From Bradyrhizobium canariense (GTDB taxonomy: Bacteria > Pseudomonadota > Alphaproteobacteria > Rhizobiales > Xanthobacteraceae), in NCBI RefSeq assembly GCF_019402665.1, contig NZ_VSST01000052.1, positions 1 to 64,000 on the forward strand: a DNA stretch of 64,000 bases. The letters are read 5' to 3'. The stretch's first letter is position 1, and every line of letters starts with the position of its first letter. Made by a program: the position numbers and the translations under genes. Below are positions 17,157 to 25,707 of this stretch, piece after piece. The notes beneath the pieces were generated by a model that did no database searches, was not told where the DNA came from, and saw only the letters and a list, made by a program, of their open reading frames with translations.

Positions 17157-17930
17157 TTAAGCCGCGCCCAAACCCAGCTTCTCGTAAATGCGCCGTGCAT
17201 AGGCGCCGAACGCGTCCGTGGTCTTGAGCGGAAGATCACGCGGGAAGGGCAGGTCGATCGGAAAATAATCGGCCATCTTCGCCGGGCCGGCGGTCAGCAC
17301 GGCGCAGTGCGAGGACAGGAACACGGCTTCCTGAATCGAGTGCGTGATGAAGATGATGGTCTTGCCGCTCTCGCGCCAGATCCGCAGCATCTCCAGGTTC
17401 ATCTGCTCGCGCGTCAAGGCGTCGAGCGCGCCGAACGGCTCGTCCATCAGGATCAGTTTCGGGTCGTGAATGAAGGCGCGCGCGATCGCGGTACGCTGCT
17501 GCATGCCGCCGGACAGCTCTCGCGGATATTTCTGCTCGTAACCGGCAAGACCCACCAGATTGAGCAGATCGCGCGCCCGCTCGCGCGCGGCCCTCATGGG
17601 AAGGCCGACGATCTCCGCCGGCAGCAACACATTGTCCAGGATCGTCCGCCATTTCAGCAGCAGCGCCTGCTGGAATACCATGCCGATGTCGCGGGTCGGA
17701 TCGAACGGGCTTTTGGCATTGCCGATCTTCACCGTGCCGCCGTCGGCGCCGTGCAGGCCGGCCAAGATCTTCATCACTGTGGTCTTGCCGCAGCCGGACG
17801 GGCCGACCAGCGAGACAAGCTCACCCTCCTGCACGTCCATGGTGACGTCGGACACCGCCAGGAATTCGGCGCCGCCGCTACGATAGACCTTGCGGACGCC
17901 TTGCAGGCTGATGAAGGGGTTTGAGCTCAT
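17157..17930 (-). CDS. ABC transporter ATP-binding protein (NitT/TauT type)
   Basis: About 257 residues with all ATPase motifs: Walker A GPSGCGKTT near residue 41, signature LSGGMQQR and Walker B LILMDEPFGALD, then the switch His in IFITHS. Sequence type matches ATPases of nitrate/sulfonate/taurine-like importers. The ATG overlaps the stop of the DHDPS-like gene (ATGA); an in-frame ATG nine bases earlier is possible. It is the last gene of the operon and energises the permease at 20866-21636. Confidence 0.9.
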   Translation of the reverse strand: MSSNPFISLQGVRKVYRSGGAEFLAVSDVTMDVQEGELVSLVGPSGCGKTTVMKILAGLHGADGGTVKIGNAKSPFDPTRDIGMVFQQALLLKWRTILDNVLLPAEIVGLPMRAARERARDLLNLVGLAGYEQKYPRELSGGMQQRTAIARAFIHDPKLILMDEPFGALDALTREQMNLEMLRIWRESGKTIIFITHSIQEAVFLSSHCAVLTAGPAKMADYFPIDLPFPRDLPLKTTDAFGAYARRIYEKLGLGAA

Positions 17931-18982
17931 GCCAGCCATTTATTCAAGTTTGCGGCCACGAAGGCGTCGTCGCTGAGATCTGAATGCTCGCGAGCGACGC
18001 GGTCGATCTCGTCCTTCTGGCCGGGGCTCAGGCCCTCGTTAGGATCGAGGCACCACAGGCCCTGCATCAGGCCCTGCCGTCGCAGCACCTCATGGCAGCC
18101 GGCGATGCAGCCGTGAAAATCGTTGGCGACGTCGAAGAAGGCGCTGTTGCAATCGGTGACGCGGGCATCGAGCGCGAGCAGTTCGGCCGGGACGCTGTCC
18201 TTGTGCCGTGCCGCTTTGCAGCGCTCGAATTGCTTGATCGCGCTCGCCGTCCAGACCGACCAATGGCCGAGCAGACCCCCCTTGAAGTAGGTCCGCGTGG
18301 TGATGCCGTTGTCGCGGAGGTCGAACGGCAGCATCAAATCGAGCAGGATGTGGTCGTCATTGCCGGTATAGAGCGCAACGCGGTCGAGCGCGCCAGCCGC
18401 CGCGACGCCGCGCAGAACATCAAGGGTCCTGTAGCGGTTGAACGGCGCGATCTTGATCGCGATGACATTGTCGATCGCGGCAAAGCGCTGCCAGAACCGG
18501 CTCGACAGGACCACGCCGCCGACGGCCGGCTGGAGATAGAAGCCGACCAGCGGAATCTCGGCCGCGACCGCTGTGCAATGCGCGATGATCTCGTCTTCGG
18601 ACGCGCTCTTCATCGCAGCGAGACTGAGGAGCCCTGCGTGGTAGCCGATGTCGCGCGCGGTGCGGGCTTCAGCGGTGGCCTGCTGGGTCGGGCCGGCAAG
18701 GCCCGCGACCAGCGCCAGCGGACGCTTGGTCCAGTTCGCCGCGGTCTCGGCGGCGAGCTCGAGCACGGGACGATAGAGGCCGACATTGCGGATCGCGAAC
18801 TGCGTGGTGTGCACGCCGACAGCAAGGCCGCCGGAGCCGGCGTCGATGTAATAGCGCGTCAGCGCGCGCTGATGCGTTTTGTCGAGCTGGCGTTCGGCGG
18901 TGAGCGCGAGGGGATGCGCTGGCAGCACGGTGCCGTCGGCGATCAGCTTGCGGATATCGCTGTTGATCTGACTGTGGTGCAT
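17927..18982 (-). CDS. Dihydrodipicolinate synthase/N-acetylneuraminate lyase-family protein
   Basis: 351-residue TIM-barrel aldolase of the DapA family, longer than DapA itself (about 290). A Schiff-base lysine candidate is seen in VIAIKIAPF. The usual GTTGE substrate loop reads GVHTTQF and the catalytic Tyr lies in GFYLQP, so the substrate is unlikely to be aspartate semialdehyde. The start is ATG 18982, six bases after the GNAT stop. Its position inside a transporter operon suggests cleavage of an imported 2-oxo-acid-type compound. Inference only. Confidence 0.82.
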   Translation of the reverse strand: MHHSQINSDIRKLIADGTVLPAHPLALTAERQLDKTHQRALTRYYIDAGSGGLAVGVHTTQFAIRNVGLYRPVLELAAETAANWTKRPLALVAGLAGPTQQATAEARTARDIGYHAGLLSLAAMKSASEDEIIAHCTAVAAEIPLVGFYLQPAVGGVVLSSRFWQRFAAIDNVIAIKIAPFNRYRTLDVLRGVAAAGALDRVALYTGNDDHILLDLMLPFDLRDNGITTRTYFKGGLLGHWSVWTASAIKQFERCKAARHKDSVPAELLALDARVTDCNSAFFDVANDFHGCIAGCHEVLRRQGLMQGLWCLDPNEGLSPGQKDEIDRVAREHSDLSDDAFVAANLNKWLA

Positions 18983-18988
18983 GATGTC

Positions 18989-19810
18989 CTATCCGAATTC
19001 AGGGCCGGCGACGGCGAATGGCATGTCCTCACCCGCGGCTGTGGCGGGGCCGAACCGCATGCGCTGGAACGGCCGTTCGATGCTCCAGCCCGACGCGGTC
19101 AATCCGTCAGGGAACGCGGCTTGCGACGCGACGGCGTCGAGCAGCAGCGGCCCGGTTTCCGATCGTGCGATGGCATCCACCAGGGTCAGCGCTGCTGCCG
19201 TGTTGTCGGCAAATAGCGGGCCGATATGGCGCGCGGTGCGTCCGTCGCGAACCAGCGCGATGGCTCCGTTCGCGGAGACGATGCGTGAGCCGGGACGCCG
19301 AGCGAAGTTGGAGAGCAGGGCGGTTCGATCGAAACCAGTGGCGCGCCGGTCACGCATGCGGAGCGCGTCGAGCGTCGCGGATGAAGGTGCCTGCCCGGAC
19401 GTTGACGCGGGTTTCACCAGTTTGAGGCGGCGCAATTGCAGGGTCGGCGTGAACCCGAGCGGCCCATAGACGGCAGCACCATCCGGCGTTGCGTCGAGCC
19501 AGCTCGTCAGGCCGTTCCTGCGGGCGGTTTCCAGGCAGGCATCGACGAGGCGCGTTGCAAGGCCGCGGCGGCGATGGGTGCCTGATACCAGCACCATGCT
19601 GATCCAGGCATTTTTGCTGGAGTAGGGCAGCAGGGCCGCGGTTGCCACCAGCCGTCTGCCGTCACGGATGCCGAACACGATTCCATCGTGCAGGAAGATG
19701 CGCCAGTCCTCCTCGGTCTGGTTCCAGCGTGCTTCCGTCGACAGCACGAGCCCGGCGATCGCATCGTCGACGCCGAGCTTGATGATGGCCGGCTCGTCAG
19801 TAGCGTCCAT
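18989..19810 (-). CDS. GNAT-family N-acetyltransferase
   Basis: 273 residues, about twice the minimal GNAT size. The acetyl-CoA-binding motif is visible as HRRRGLATRLVDACLETARRNG near residue 80, followed by YGPLGFTP. The C-terminal half contains a second, degenerate domain. The start overlaps the end of the epimerase-like gene by 14 bp, so it is translated as part of the operon. It may acetylate a substrate or intermediate of the pathway. Confidence 0.85.
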   Translation of the reverse strand: MDATDEPAIIKLGVDDAIAGLVLSTEARWNQTEEDWRIFLHDGIVFGIRDGRRLVATAALLPYSSKNAWISMVLVSGTHRRRGLATRLVDACLETARRNGLTSWLDATPDGAAVYGPLGFTPTLQLRRLKLVKPASTSGQAPSSATLDALRMRDRRATGFDRTALLSNFARRPGSRIVSANGAIALVRDGRTARHIGPLFADNTAAALTLVDAIARSETGPLLLDAVASQAAFPDGLTASGWSIERPFQRMRFGPATAAGEDMPFAVAGPEFG

Positions 19811-20834
19811 CGCGCACCTCGTATTTGGTGGGCTTGCCGAGGCTCGGCATGGCGCGGGACACCCAATCCGCGGTCCAGGCGATCAGCTGCTCGGTGTCGA
19901 CGACCGGCAGGCCGAACAGCTCGACGGCCTTGGACGTGTCCGTCAGCCACGCCGTCGGCTGTTCGTTTCCTGTCAGCACCGGCGCGCGGCCGAACCTGGC
20001 GCCGAATCGTGCTGCGAGGTCGCGTACCGCCAAGATCTCGTGGCCGCTGACATTGATCGGCGAGGTCGGCGTCGTGCAATGCGCGAGACAGCGCAGCGCC
20101 TGGGACGAGGCATCGCCCTGCCAGATGAAATTGACATGACCGATGCTGACGTCGATCGGCGTGCCCGTGAGCACCTTCGATGCGATGTCGTGGAGCACGC
20201 CATAGCGCATGTCGATCGCGTAATTGAGGCGGAACAGCCGCCCGGGCGTTCCGAATTTGCGCGAAAAAAACTCGAACATGCGCTCGCGGCCGACGCAGGA
20301 TTGGGCGTATTCGCCGGGCGGGTTCGGCGCCATGTCCTCGCGCGAGCCTTTGCCGTCGACGGGGACGAAGGGATAGATGCAGCCGGTCGAGAACGCCACG
20401 ATCCGCGACGAGGGGAAGGCCTGCGCGACCAGCGCCGGCACGTGCGCATTCATCGCCCAGGTCAGCGACAGATCGCCCTCCGCGCCGAATTTGCGGCCGG
20501 CCATGAAGACGATATTGGGCGCCTTCGGCAGCGTCTGAATCGCGGTCTCGTCCATCAGGTCGCAATTGATGGTCTCGACGCCACGCCCGTGCAGCCAGTC
20601 CTTGACGCCGGCGTCGCTGAAGCGGGCGACGCCAATGACGCGGCGATCGGGCGCTGCGGCTTTGGCAAGCCCCGCCAGCGTCGGCCCCATCTTGCCGGCG
20701 ACGCCAAGGATCATGATGTCGCCCTCGACCCTGGCGAGGTCGTCGATCAATGCCTGGGTCGGCCGGCACAGGAGATCGTCGAGCGCAGCGATATCAGGGA
20801 TGGTCTTCGGCAGTGTCTGGCGGGTCAGGAGCAT
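19797..20834 (-). CDS. NAD-dependent epimerase/dehydratase-like protein (extended SDR)
   Basis: About 345 residues. The Rossmann dinucleotide motif reads GVAGKMGPTLA near residue 45 and an SDR-like serine strand reads FSTGCIYPF. The usual YxxxK catalytic pair is not clear: the corresponding tyrosine lies in EYAQSCVG, with Cys where Lys is expected, so activity may be unusual. ATG 20834 has AGGGA upstream. Second gene of the ABC operon. Confidence 0.8.
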   Translation of the reverse strand: MLLTRQTLPKTIPDIAALDDLLCRPTQALIDDLARVEGDIMILGVAGKMGPTLAGLAKAAAPDRRVIGVARFSDAGVKDWLHGRGVETINCDLMDETAIQTLPKAPNIVFMAGRKFGAEGDLSLTWAMNAHVPALVAQAFPSSRIVAFSTGCIYPFVPVDGKGSREDMAPNPPGEYAQSCVGRERMFEFFSRKFGTPGRLFRLNYAIDMRYGVLHDIASKVLTGTPIDVSIGHVNFIWQGDASSQALRCLAHCTTPTSPINVSGHEILAVRDLAARFGARFGRAPVLTGNEQPTAWLTDTSKAVELFGLPVVDTEQLIAWTADWVSRAMPSLGKPTKYEVRDGRY

Positions 20835-20865
20835 GGTTGTGGTCCCTGGTCTTGGCTTTGACGTT

Positions 20866-21636
20866 TCAGGTCGGTGTTGCGTCACCGACCACGAATATGC
20901 GTTCGAGGGCGAGCACGAAGCCGTAAAGCGCGACGCCGAGCAGCGTCAGCAGCACGACGGCCATCACCATCGCGGGCGTGTCGAGCGATGACTGCACCTG
21001 GATCATGAGGTAGCCGAGCCCGCGCTCGGAGGCGATGAACTCGCCGACGATGGCGCCGGCGACCGCGAGGATGGCGCCGACTTTCATGCCGGAGAAGATG
21101 TAAGGCAGCGATCCCGGCAGCTGGATCTTGCGGAACAGCGTCCAGCGCGAGCCGCGCAGCGATTTGACCAGGTCGAGCAGATCCGGCTCGACCTCGCGCA
21201 AGCCCCGCGCGGTGGTGAGCAGGATCGGGAAGAAGCAGATGCTGAAGGCGATCAGGATGTTCGGCACGATGCCGTAGGAGAACCAGACGATGAGGAGCGG
21301 GCCGAGCGCGACCTTCGGGATCATGTTCAGCGTCACGAACAGCGGCAGCAGCACGAGGCTGATCAGCGGCGCCCAGCTGAAGATGACGGCCAGCGCCACG
21401 CCGACGAATGCGCCGAGCGCAAAGCCGCCGAGGATCTCGATTGCCGTCACCAGCGTATTGGCGCCCCAGGCGTAGCTCGCGGTTCCCAGCGTCTGGATTG
21501 TCGCGAGCGGCGAGGGCAGGATGAACTTCGGCACGTGGAAGGCATCGACCAGGACCTGCCAGAGCACGAGCACGGCAAGGTGCACGATCAGGACGATCGC
21601 AAAGCTGCGCGTATTGCGGGCGCCGTCTCCTGCCAC
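20866..21636 (-). CDS. ABC transporter permease (NitT/TauT type)
   Basis: Inner-membrane permease of about 256 residues with six predicted membrane segments. The coupling-loop region that docks the ATPase is seen as TTARGLREVEPDLLDLVKSLRGSRWTLFRKIQLPGSLPYIFSG in outline, including the EAA-type glycine. I chose GTG 21636, which follows AGGGAG with six-base spacing; the longer frame would start at a TTG inside the palindrome at 21706-21719. It is the first gene of the operon. Confidence 0.88.
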   Translation of the reverse strand: MAGDGARNTRSFAIVLIVHLAVLVLWQVLVDAFHVPKFILPSPLATIQTLGTASYAWGANTLVTAIEILGGFALGAFVGVALAVIFSWAPLISLVLLPLFVTLNMIPKVALGPLLIVWFSYGIVPNILIAFSICFFPILLTTARGLREVEPDLLDLVKSLRGSRWTLFRKIQLPGSLPYIFSGMKVGAILAVAGAIVGEFIASERGLGYLMIQVQSSLDTPAMVMAVVLLTLLGVALYGFVLALERIFVVGDATPT

Positions 21637-21705
21637 CAGTTGCTCCCTGTTGCCAGCGGCCACCTTGCCGCTGGTCGCGAGCCTAACCGTCCCTGAGGGA
21701 AGTTT

Positions 21706-21719
21706 CAACCAGTTGGTTG
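21706..21719. promoter_or_regulatory. Inverted repeat, probable TetR operator of the ABC operon
   Basis: CAACCA-GT-TGGTTG, perfect 6-bp arms, 70 bp upstream of the permease start and immediately after the TetR gene. A similar sequence (CAACCA-AA-CAGTTG, 22372-22385) lies at the TetR gene's own start, which supports one regulator acting at both sites. Confidence 0.6.
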
Positions 21720-21720
21720 A

Positions 21721-22368
21721 TTATGGCCGGAGCGAATGCAGCACGAGATCGGCGACGTGCCGACGGCGGGCGCGGCGCGCGGCCCGGCTCGACAGGTCCT
21801 TGCCGAAGATCGCCGAGAGCGTCGGTGTGTTGGAGAGATAAAAATAGCTGAGGCCCGCGATGGAGATATAGAGCTGGATCGGGTCGATTCCCTTGCGGAA
21901 CATTCCGGCGCGGACGCCCTCGTGAAGGATGTGGGACACGCTCTTCACCAGCGGCGAATGCATCGCCTCCAGCCGCGTCGAGCCGCGGACGTGGCGGGCA
22001 CCGCCACGGTTCTCGTCGTTCAGAAGCACGATGAAATCGGGGTTCGTCGCCAGATAATCGAACGAGGCTTCGATCAGTTTCCGGATCGCCTTTTCCGGCG
22101 GCAGGCCTTCGAGATTGAGCTGGCGTTCCTGCTCGCGGATATCGGCGTAAACCCATTCGAGCACGGCGAGATAGAGCGCGTCCTTGTCGCCGAAATAATG
22201 GTAGACGAGCTGCTTGTTGACGCCGGCGCGCTCCGCGATCTCGTCGACGCGGGCGCCGGCAAAGCCGTGCCGGGCGAACTCCTCGCGCGCCGCGGTGAGC
22301 AGCTTCTTGCGTGTGGCGACCGGGTCGCGCCGCTGCGGCACGGTGTCGCCTGAACGTTTTGCGGGCAT
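21721..22368 (-). CDS. TetR/AcrR-family regulator of the ABC cluster
   Basis: About 215 residues with the TetR N-terminal helix-turn-helix (ARVDEIAERAGVNKQLVYHYFGDKDALY) and a C-terminal domain of the TetR_C type (FIVLLNDENRGGARH). ATG 22368 is chosen; the frame could extend to a TTG at 22389. It lies between the divergent binding-protein gene and the operon, all of which it probably represses until the transported compound is present. Confidence 0.88.
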   Translation of the reverse strand: MPAKRSGDTVPQRRDPVATRKKLLTAAREEFARHGFAGARVDEIAERAGVNKQLVYHYFGDKDALYLAVLEWVYADIREQERQLNLEGLPPEKAIRKLIEASFDYLATNPDFIVLLNDENRGGARHVRGSTRLEAMHSPLVKSVSHILHEGVRAGMFRKGIDPIQLYISIAGLSYFYLSNTPTLSAIFGKDLSSRAARRARRRHVADLVLHSLRP

Positions 22369-22371
22369 TTC

Positions 22372-22385
22372 CAACCAAACAGTTG
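22372..22385. promoter_or_regulatory. Second, degenerate copy of the TetR operator
   Basis: CAACCA-AA-CAGTTG resembles the perfect palindrome at 21706-21719 with the right arm changed at two positions. It lies directly upstream of the regulator's ATG, in the divergent gap shared with the binding-protein gene. Confidence 0.5.
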
Positions 22386-22469
22386 ACAAGTTGAGGGCGG
22401 CCTTGTTGCATTGGTATCCTCACAGGGGGAGAGCGACAAGCCGGGTCGCGGGCAACGAGGAGAGATGCG

Positions 22470-23486
22470 ATGAAGCGTTTGCAGGCGGCGGGCTCGGCCC
22501 TGGCTGTGGCCCTGATGCTCGGATCACCAGTCGTGCCCGCGACCGCGGGCGAAGCGGTCAATCTGATCCTGAACTGGGCGCCGACGGCCGATCACTCGCC
22601 CTATTATTACGCCAAGGCGCAAGGCTGGTACGAGAAGGCGGGCATCGATCTGACCATCGAGGTCGGCAAGGGCTCCGGCGTCTCCGCCGCAAAGGTCGGC
22701 TCCGGTGGCTCGCCCTTCGGCGTCGCCGATCTCGCCACCATGCTGGTGGCGAAGAGCAAGGGCGCTGACGCTGTTGCCGTAATGAGCGTCTACGCCAACA
22801 CCGGCCAGACCTTCTACTGGCTGAAGAGCTACGGCGTGAACGGGGTGAAGGATTTTGCCGGCCACAAGATCGGCAATCCGCCCGGGGACGCCTCGCGCGT
22901 GATGTGGCCGGCTTTCGCCAAGGCTGCAGGGCTTGCACCCGACTCTGTCGGCTTCGTCAATGTCGGGCCGACCGCGAAGATCGCCGCGCTGAAGAGCCAT
23001 ACCGTCGACATCATCAGCGACTTCTACAACGAGCACGATTTGAAGGTGATCGAGTTCGGAAGCGATCTCGGCTACGTCAACTGGAAGGACATCGGGCTCA
23101 ACCCTTACGGCAATTCGCTGATCGTCAACGGCGGCTATCTGCAGAAGAATCCCAAGCTGGTCGAGGAGTTCGTGCGCGTCACGCAAAAGGCCTTTGCGAC
23201 CTGCGTCGCCGACGCCGCACCCTGCCTGAAGGCGTTGCTCGACCAGGTCTCCGGTCTCGACAAGGAGAACCAGGAGCGCCAGTGGGAGCGCATCAAGTTT
23301 TTGATGACGGATGAGTTCACCACGACGAAGGCGCTCGGCTGGATCGACGGCGAGCGGATGAAGAAGGACTACGAACTGGTCCAGACCTATCTCGGCATGG
23401 AAAAGCCGTTCGACGTCACGACGGCGTTCACGACCAAGATGCTCGATCCCGCCGTCAAGATGGATGCGAGCAAGGTGAAGAAGTAG
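22470..23486 (+). CDS. ABC transporter substrate-binding protein (NMT1/SsuA-like)
   Basis: Exported solute receptor of 338 residues. The signal peptide ends near PATAG; the mature part opens NLILNWAPTADHSPYYYAKAQGWYEKAGI, the hallmark of NMT1/THI5-like receptors for pyrimidine precursors and related small molecules. GAGGAG lies seven bases before the ATG. It is divergent from its TetR and presumably delivers substrate to the permease/ATPase pair at 17157-21636. The ligand is unknown. Confidence 0.9.
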   Translation: MKRLQAAGSALAVALMLGSPVVPATAGEAVNLILNWAPTADHSPYYYAKAQGWYEKAGIDLTIEVGKGSGVSAAKVGSGGSPFGVADLATMLVAKSKGADAVAVMSVYANTGQTFYWLKSYGVNGVKDFAGHKIGNPPGDASRVMWPAFAKAAGLAPDSVGFVNVGPTAKIAALKSHTVDIISDFYNEHDLKVIEFGSDLGYVNWKDIGLNPYGNSLIVNGGYLQKNPKLVEEFVRVTQKAFATCVADAAPCLKALLDQVSGLDKENQERQWERIKFLMTDEFTTTKALGWIDGERMKKDYELVQTYLGMEKPFDVTTAFTTKMLDPAVKMDASKVKK

Positions 23487-23521
23487 GGGGCGAAGAGCCG
23501 TCGCGCCGCCCCACACACCGG

Positions 23522-23623
23522 TGTCATGCCCCGCGAAAGCGGGGCATCCAGTACGCCGCGCCCTGTCGATTGACCCACAACCGTCTCGGAGTACTGGATC
23601 GCCCGCTTTCGCGGGCGATGACA
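23522..23623. repeat. Composite palindromic repeat (about 100 bp)
   Basis: Two hairpins (CCCCGC-GAAA-GCGGGG and CCCGC-TTTC-GCGGG) are arranged so that the whole element is itself an inverted repeat: TGTCATG..ATCCAGTAC at the left pairs with GTACTGGAT..GATGACA at the right. This is a common non-coding element type in Bradyrhizobium genomes. It fills most of the gap before minC. Confidence 0.8.
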
Positions 23624-23654
23624 GTTGGGACGGGCACGTAACCCCACGGAGAAA

Positions 23655-23670
23655 TTAACCGGCCATTAAC
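23655..23670 (+). promoter_or_regulatory. Consensus CtrA binding site upstream of minCDE
   Basis: TTAA-CCGGCCA-TTAAC, an exact match to the CtrA full site TTAA-N7-TTAAC, 51 bp before the minC ATG. A second, weaker site (TTAA-N7-ATAAC) lies at 23697-23712. In Sinorhizobium meliloti the min genes are under CtrA control, which makes this biologically sensible. Confidence 0.65.
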
Positions 23671-23721
23671 CATATCGGCGGCATCGTTAACCATTCAATA
23701 ACAGGGAACGAGTCGGCCGCT

Positions 23722-24420
23722 ATGGAGGCTGCAGTAAAACCTCAACGCCAAATGGTTCGCCTGCGCGGGCGCTCCTATGTGGCCTTCGTGTTCGTGCCGA
23801 CGGTTCCCATCCAGGACTGGCTGCAGGAGATCGACACCACCATCGCGCGCTCGCCGGGCTTCTTTGCCGGTCGCCCCGTGGTGATCGACCTGTCCTCGGT
23901 CGATCTCAGCCAGTCCGGCATCGGGCATCTGCTCACCAGCCTTCAGGACCGCAACATTCGCGTGCTCGGGATCGAGGGCGTGGAGGAGGGCCGGTTGACC
24001 CCCATGATGCCGCCGCTGCTTTCGGGCGGGCGGAGCTGCGTCATCGAACCGAGCGCTCCCAAGAAGGTTGAGGCGAAGGTCGAGACCAAGCCGACCTCCT
24101 TGCTGCTCGAAAGCCCCGTTCGGTCGGGCCAGACTGTGATCTTCCCCGAAGGCGACGTCACCATTCTCGGCTCGGTCGGCTCCGGCGCCGAAGTCGTCGC
24201 CGGCGGCTCCATCCACATCTACGGCGCGCTACGCGGCCGCGCCATGGCGGGCGTGAACGGTCACACGAGCGCACGCATCTATTGTCAGAAGATCGAGGCC
24301 GAACTGCTTGCAATCGATGGCTTTTACCAGACCGCCGACGATATCGACGCGGCCCTGCGCGGCAAGCCGGCTCAGGCCTGGCTCCAGGGCAACACCATGC
24401 GAATTACTGCGCTGAACTGA
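23722..24420 (+). CDS. minC: Septum site-determining protein MinC
   Basis: Inhibitor of FtsZ ring formation, 232 residues. The N-terminal FtsZ-binding domain runs to about residue 105, and the C-terminal beta-helix that binds MinD shows the repeated GDVTILGSVGSGAEVVAGGSIHIYG pattern. It is the first gene of minCDE, 19 bp before minD. A consensus CtrA site sits upstream. The ribosome-binding site is weak. Confidence 0.95.
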   Translation: MEAAVKPQRQMVRLRGRSYVAFVFVPTVPIQDWLQEIDTTIARSPGFFAGRPVVIDLSSVDLSQSGIGHLLTSLQDRNIRVLGIEGVEEGRLTPMMPPLLSGGRSCVIEPSAPKKVEAKVETKPTSLLLESPVRSGQTVIFPEGDVTILGSVGSGAEVVAGGSIHIYGALRGRAMAGVNGHTSARIYCQKIEAELLAIDGFYQTADDIDAALRGKPAQAWLQGNTMRITALN

Positions 24421-24439
24421 CCAGAAGGAGATTTCAGAG

Positions 24440-25255
24440 ATGGCCAAGGTACTGGTCGTGACGTCAGGCAAGGGGGGCGTCGGCAAGACCACGACGACCG
24501 CCGCACTGGGGGCTGCGCTCGCGCAACGCGGCGAAAAGGTCGTGGTCGTCGATTTCGACGTCGGCTTGCGCAACCTTGACCTCGTGATGGGAGCCGAACG
24601 CCGCGTCGTGTTCGATCTCATCAACGTGGTGCAGGGCGTCGCAAAGCTGCCGCAGGCCCTGATCAAGGACAAGCGGTTGGAGAACCTCTGGCTGCTGCCG
24701 GCCTCGCAAACCCGCGACAAGGACGCGCTGACCGAAGAGGGCGTGGGCAAGGTCATCGATGATCTGCGCAGCCGTTTCGACTGGGTGATCTGCGACAGCC
24801 CGGCCGGCATCGAACGCGGCGCCTCCATGGCGATGCGCTTTGCCGACGAAGCCGTGATCGTCACCAATCCCGAAGTCTCCTCGGTGCGCGATTCCGATCG
24901 CATCATCGGCATGCTCGATTCGAAGACGGTGCGGGCCGAGAAGGGCGAGCGGGTCGAGAAGCACATTCTCATTACCCGCTATGATCCCTCGCGCGCGGCG
25001 CGCGGCGAGATGCTGACCATCGAGGACATTCTCGAAATTCTTGCAACACCGTTGCTCGGCATCATCCCGGAGAGCCAGGACGTGCTGCGCGCCTCCAACG
25101 TCGGCACGCCCGTGACGCTGTCGAACGCGGAAGGCGCACCGGCGCGGGCCTATATCGACGCCGCCCGCCGGCTGTGCGGCGACACCGTGCCGATGCAGGT
25201 GCCGACCGAGCGCAAGGGCTTCATGGACCGCCTGCTGCGACGGAGGGCCGCATGA
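24440..25255 (+). CDS. minD: Septum site-determining ATPase MinD
   Basis: Membrane-associated Walker-type ATPase, 271 residues, that recruits MinC to the membrane. The deviant Walker A motif GKGGVGKTT lies at residues 10-18, followed by switch residues in [12 protein letters not shown] and [12 protein letters not shown]. The C-terminal amphipathic membrane-targeting helix is [21 protein letters not shown] precedes the ATG. The stop codon overlaps the minE start. Confidence 0.97.
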   Translation: MAKVLVVTSGKGGVGKTTTTAALGAALAQRGEKVVVVDFDVGLRNLDLVMGAERRVVFDLINVVQGVAKLPQALIKDKRLENLWLLPASQTRDKDALTEEGVGKVIDDLRSRFDWVICDSPAGIERGASMAMRFADEAVIVTNPEVSSVRDSDRIIGMLDSKTVRAEKGERVEKHILITRYDPSRAARGEMLTIEDILEILATPLLGIIPESQDVLRASNVGTPVTLSNAEGAPARAYIDAARRLCGDTVPMQVPTERKGFMDRLLRRRAA

Positions 25256-25533
25256 GCATGGGTCTGCTTCGGCTTCTCCGCGGCAACAAGGCCTCTGCAC
25301 CCGTCGCACGCGAACGGTTGCAGATCCTGCTTGCCCATGAACGCGGACTGCGCGGCCAGCCCGACCTGCTCGGTGTGCTGCGTGAGGAAATCCTCGCGGT
25401 CGTTTCCAGGCACGTCACGCTGGACCCGACCAAGGTCATCGTCCGGCTCGATCGCGGCGACGAGGTCTCGACCCTCGAGGTCGATATCGAGGTGCCCAAC
25501 GATTTCGAGCGCAAGCGCGCGGCGGCCGGCTAG
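25252..25533 (+). CDS. minE: Cell division topological specificity factor MinE
   Basis: 93 residues. Drives MinD off the membrane and so produces the pole-to-pole oscillation that places the septum at mid-cell. The anti-MinCD segment ([13 protein letters not shown]) and the dimerisation domain ([13 protein letters not shown]) are both evident. The ATG overlaps the minD stop (ATGA) and has CGGAGG upstream. A terminator follows. Confidence 0.96.
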   Translation: MSMGLLRLLRGNKASAPVARERLQILLAHERGLRGQPDLLGVLREEILAVVSRHVTLDPTKVIVRLDRGDEVSTLEVDIEVPNDFERKRAAAG

Positions 25534-25570
25534 GGACCTCGGCCGCGACGCTTCAAATTTGGGGTGGGTG

Positions 25571-25606
25571 AAAAGGCGGTCCGCTGGGCATAGCGGGCCG
25601 CCTTTT
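25571..25606 (+). terminator. Intrinsic terminator after minE
   Basis: AAAAGGCGG..CCGCT and its near-complement AGCGG..CCGCCTTTT form a strong stem with a six-base loop, ending in a T-run. It lies 38 bp after the minE stop codon. Confidence 0.8.
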
Positions 25607-25627
25607 GCGCGCCGACGGGAACGCTGC

Positions 25628-25652
25628 GGAACGAGGTCAGGGCTCAATCGTT
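25628..25652 (+). promoter_or_regulatory. EcfG-like general-stress promoter
   Basis: GGAAC (25628-25632), 16 bases, CGTT (25649-25652): an exact match to the GGAAC-N16/17-cGTT pattern of rhizobial general-stress sigma factors, 55 bp before the ATG of the small protein at 25708. Confidence 0.6.
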
Positions 25653-25707
25653 GTGAAAACCCGCGGCGGCGCGATGCACCGCGGTTTCGTCAAACGGGAG
25701 AACGCCC

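Noticed and set aside
23522-23623. CRISPR-like repeat or attachment site before minC
   Set aside because: Only one composite palindrome is present, with no spaced direct repeats and no tRNA or integrase.
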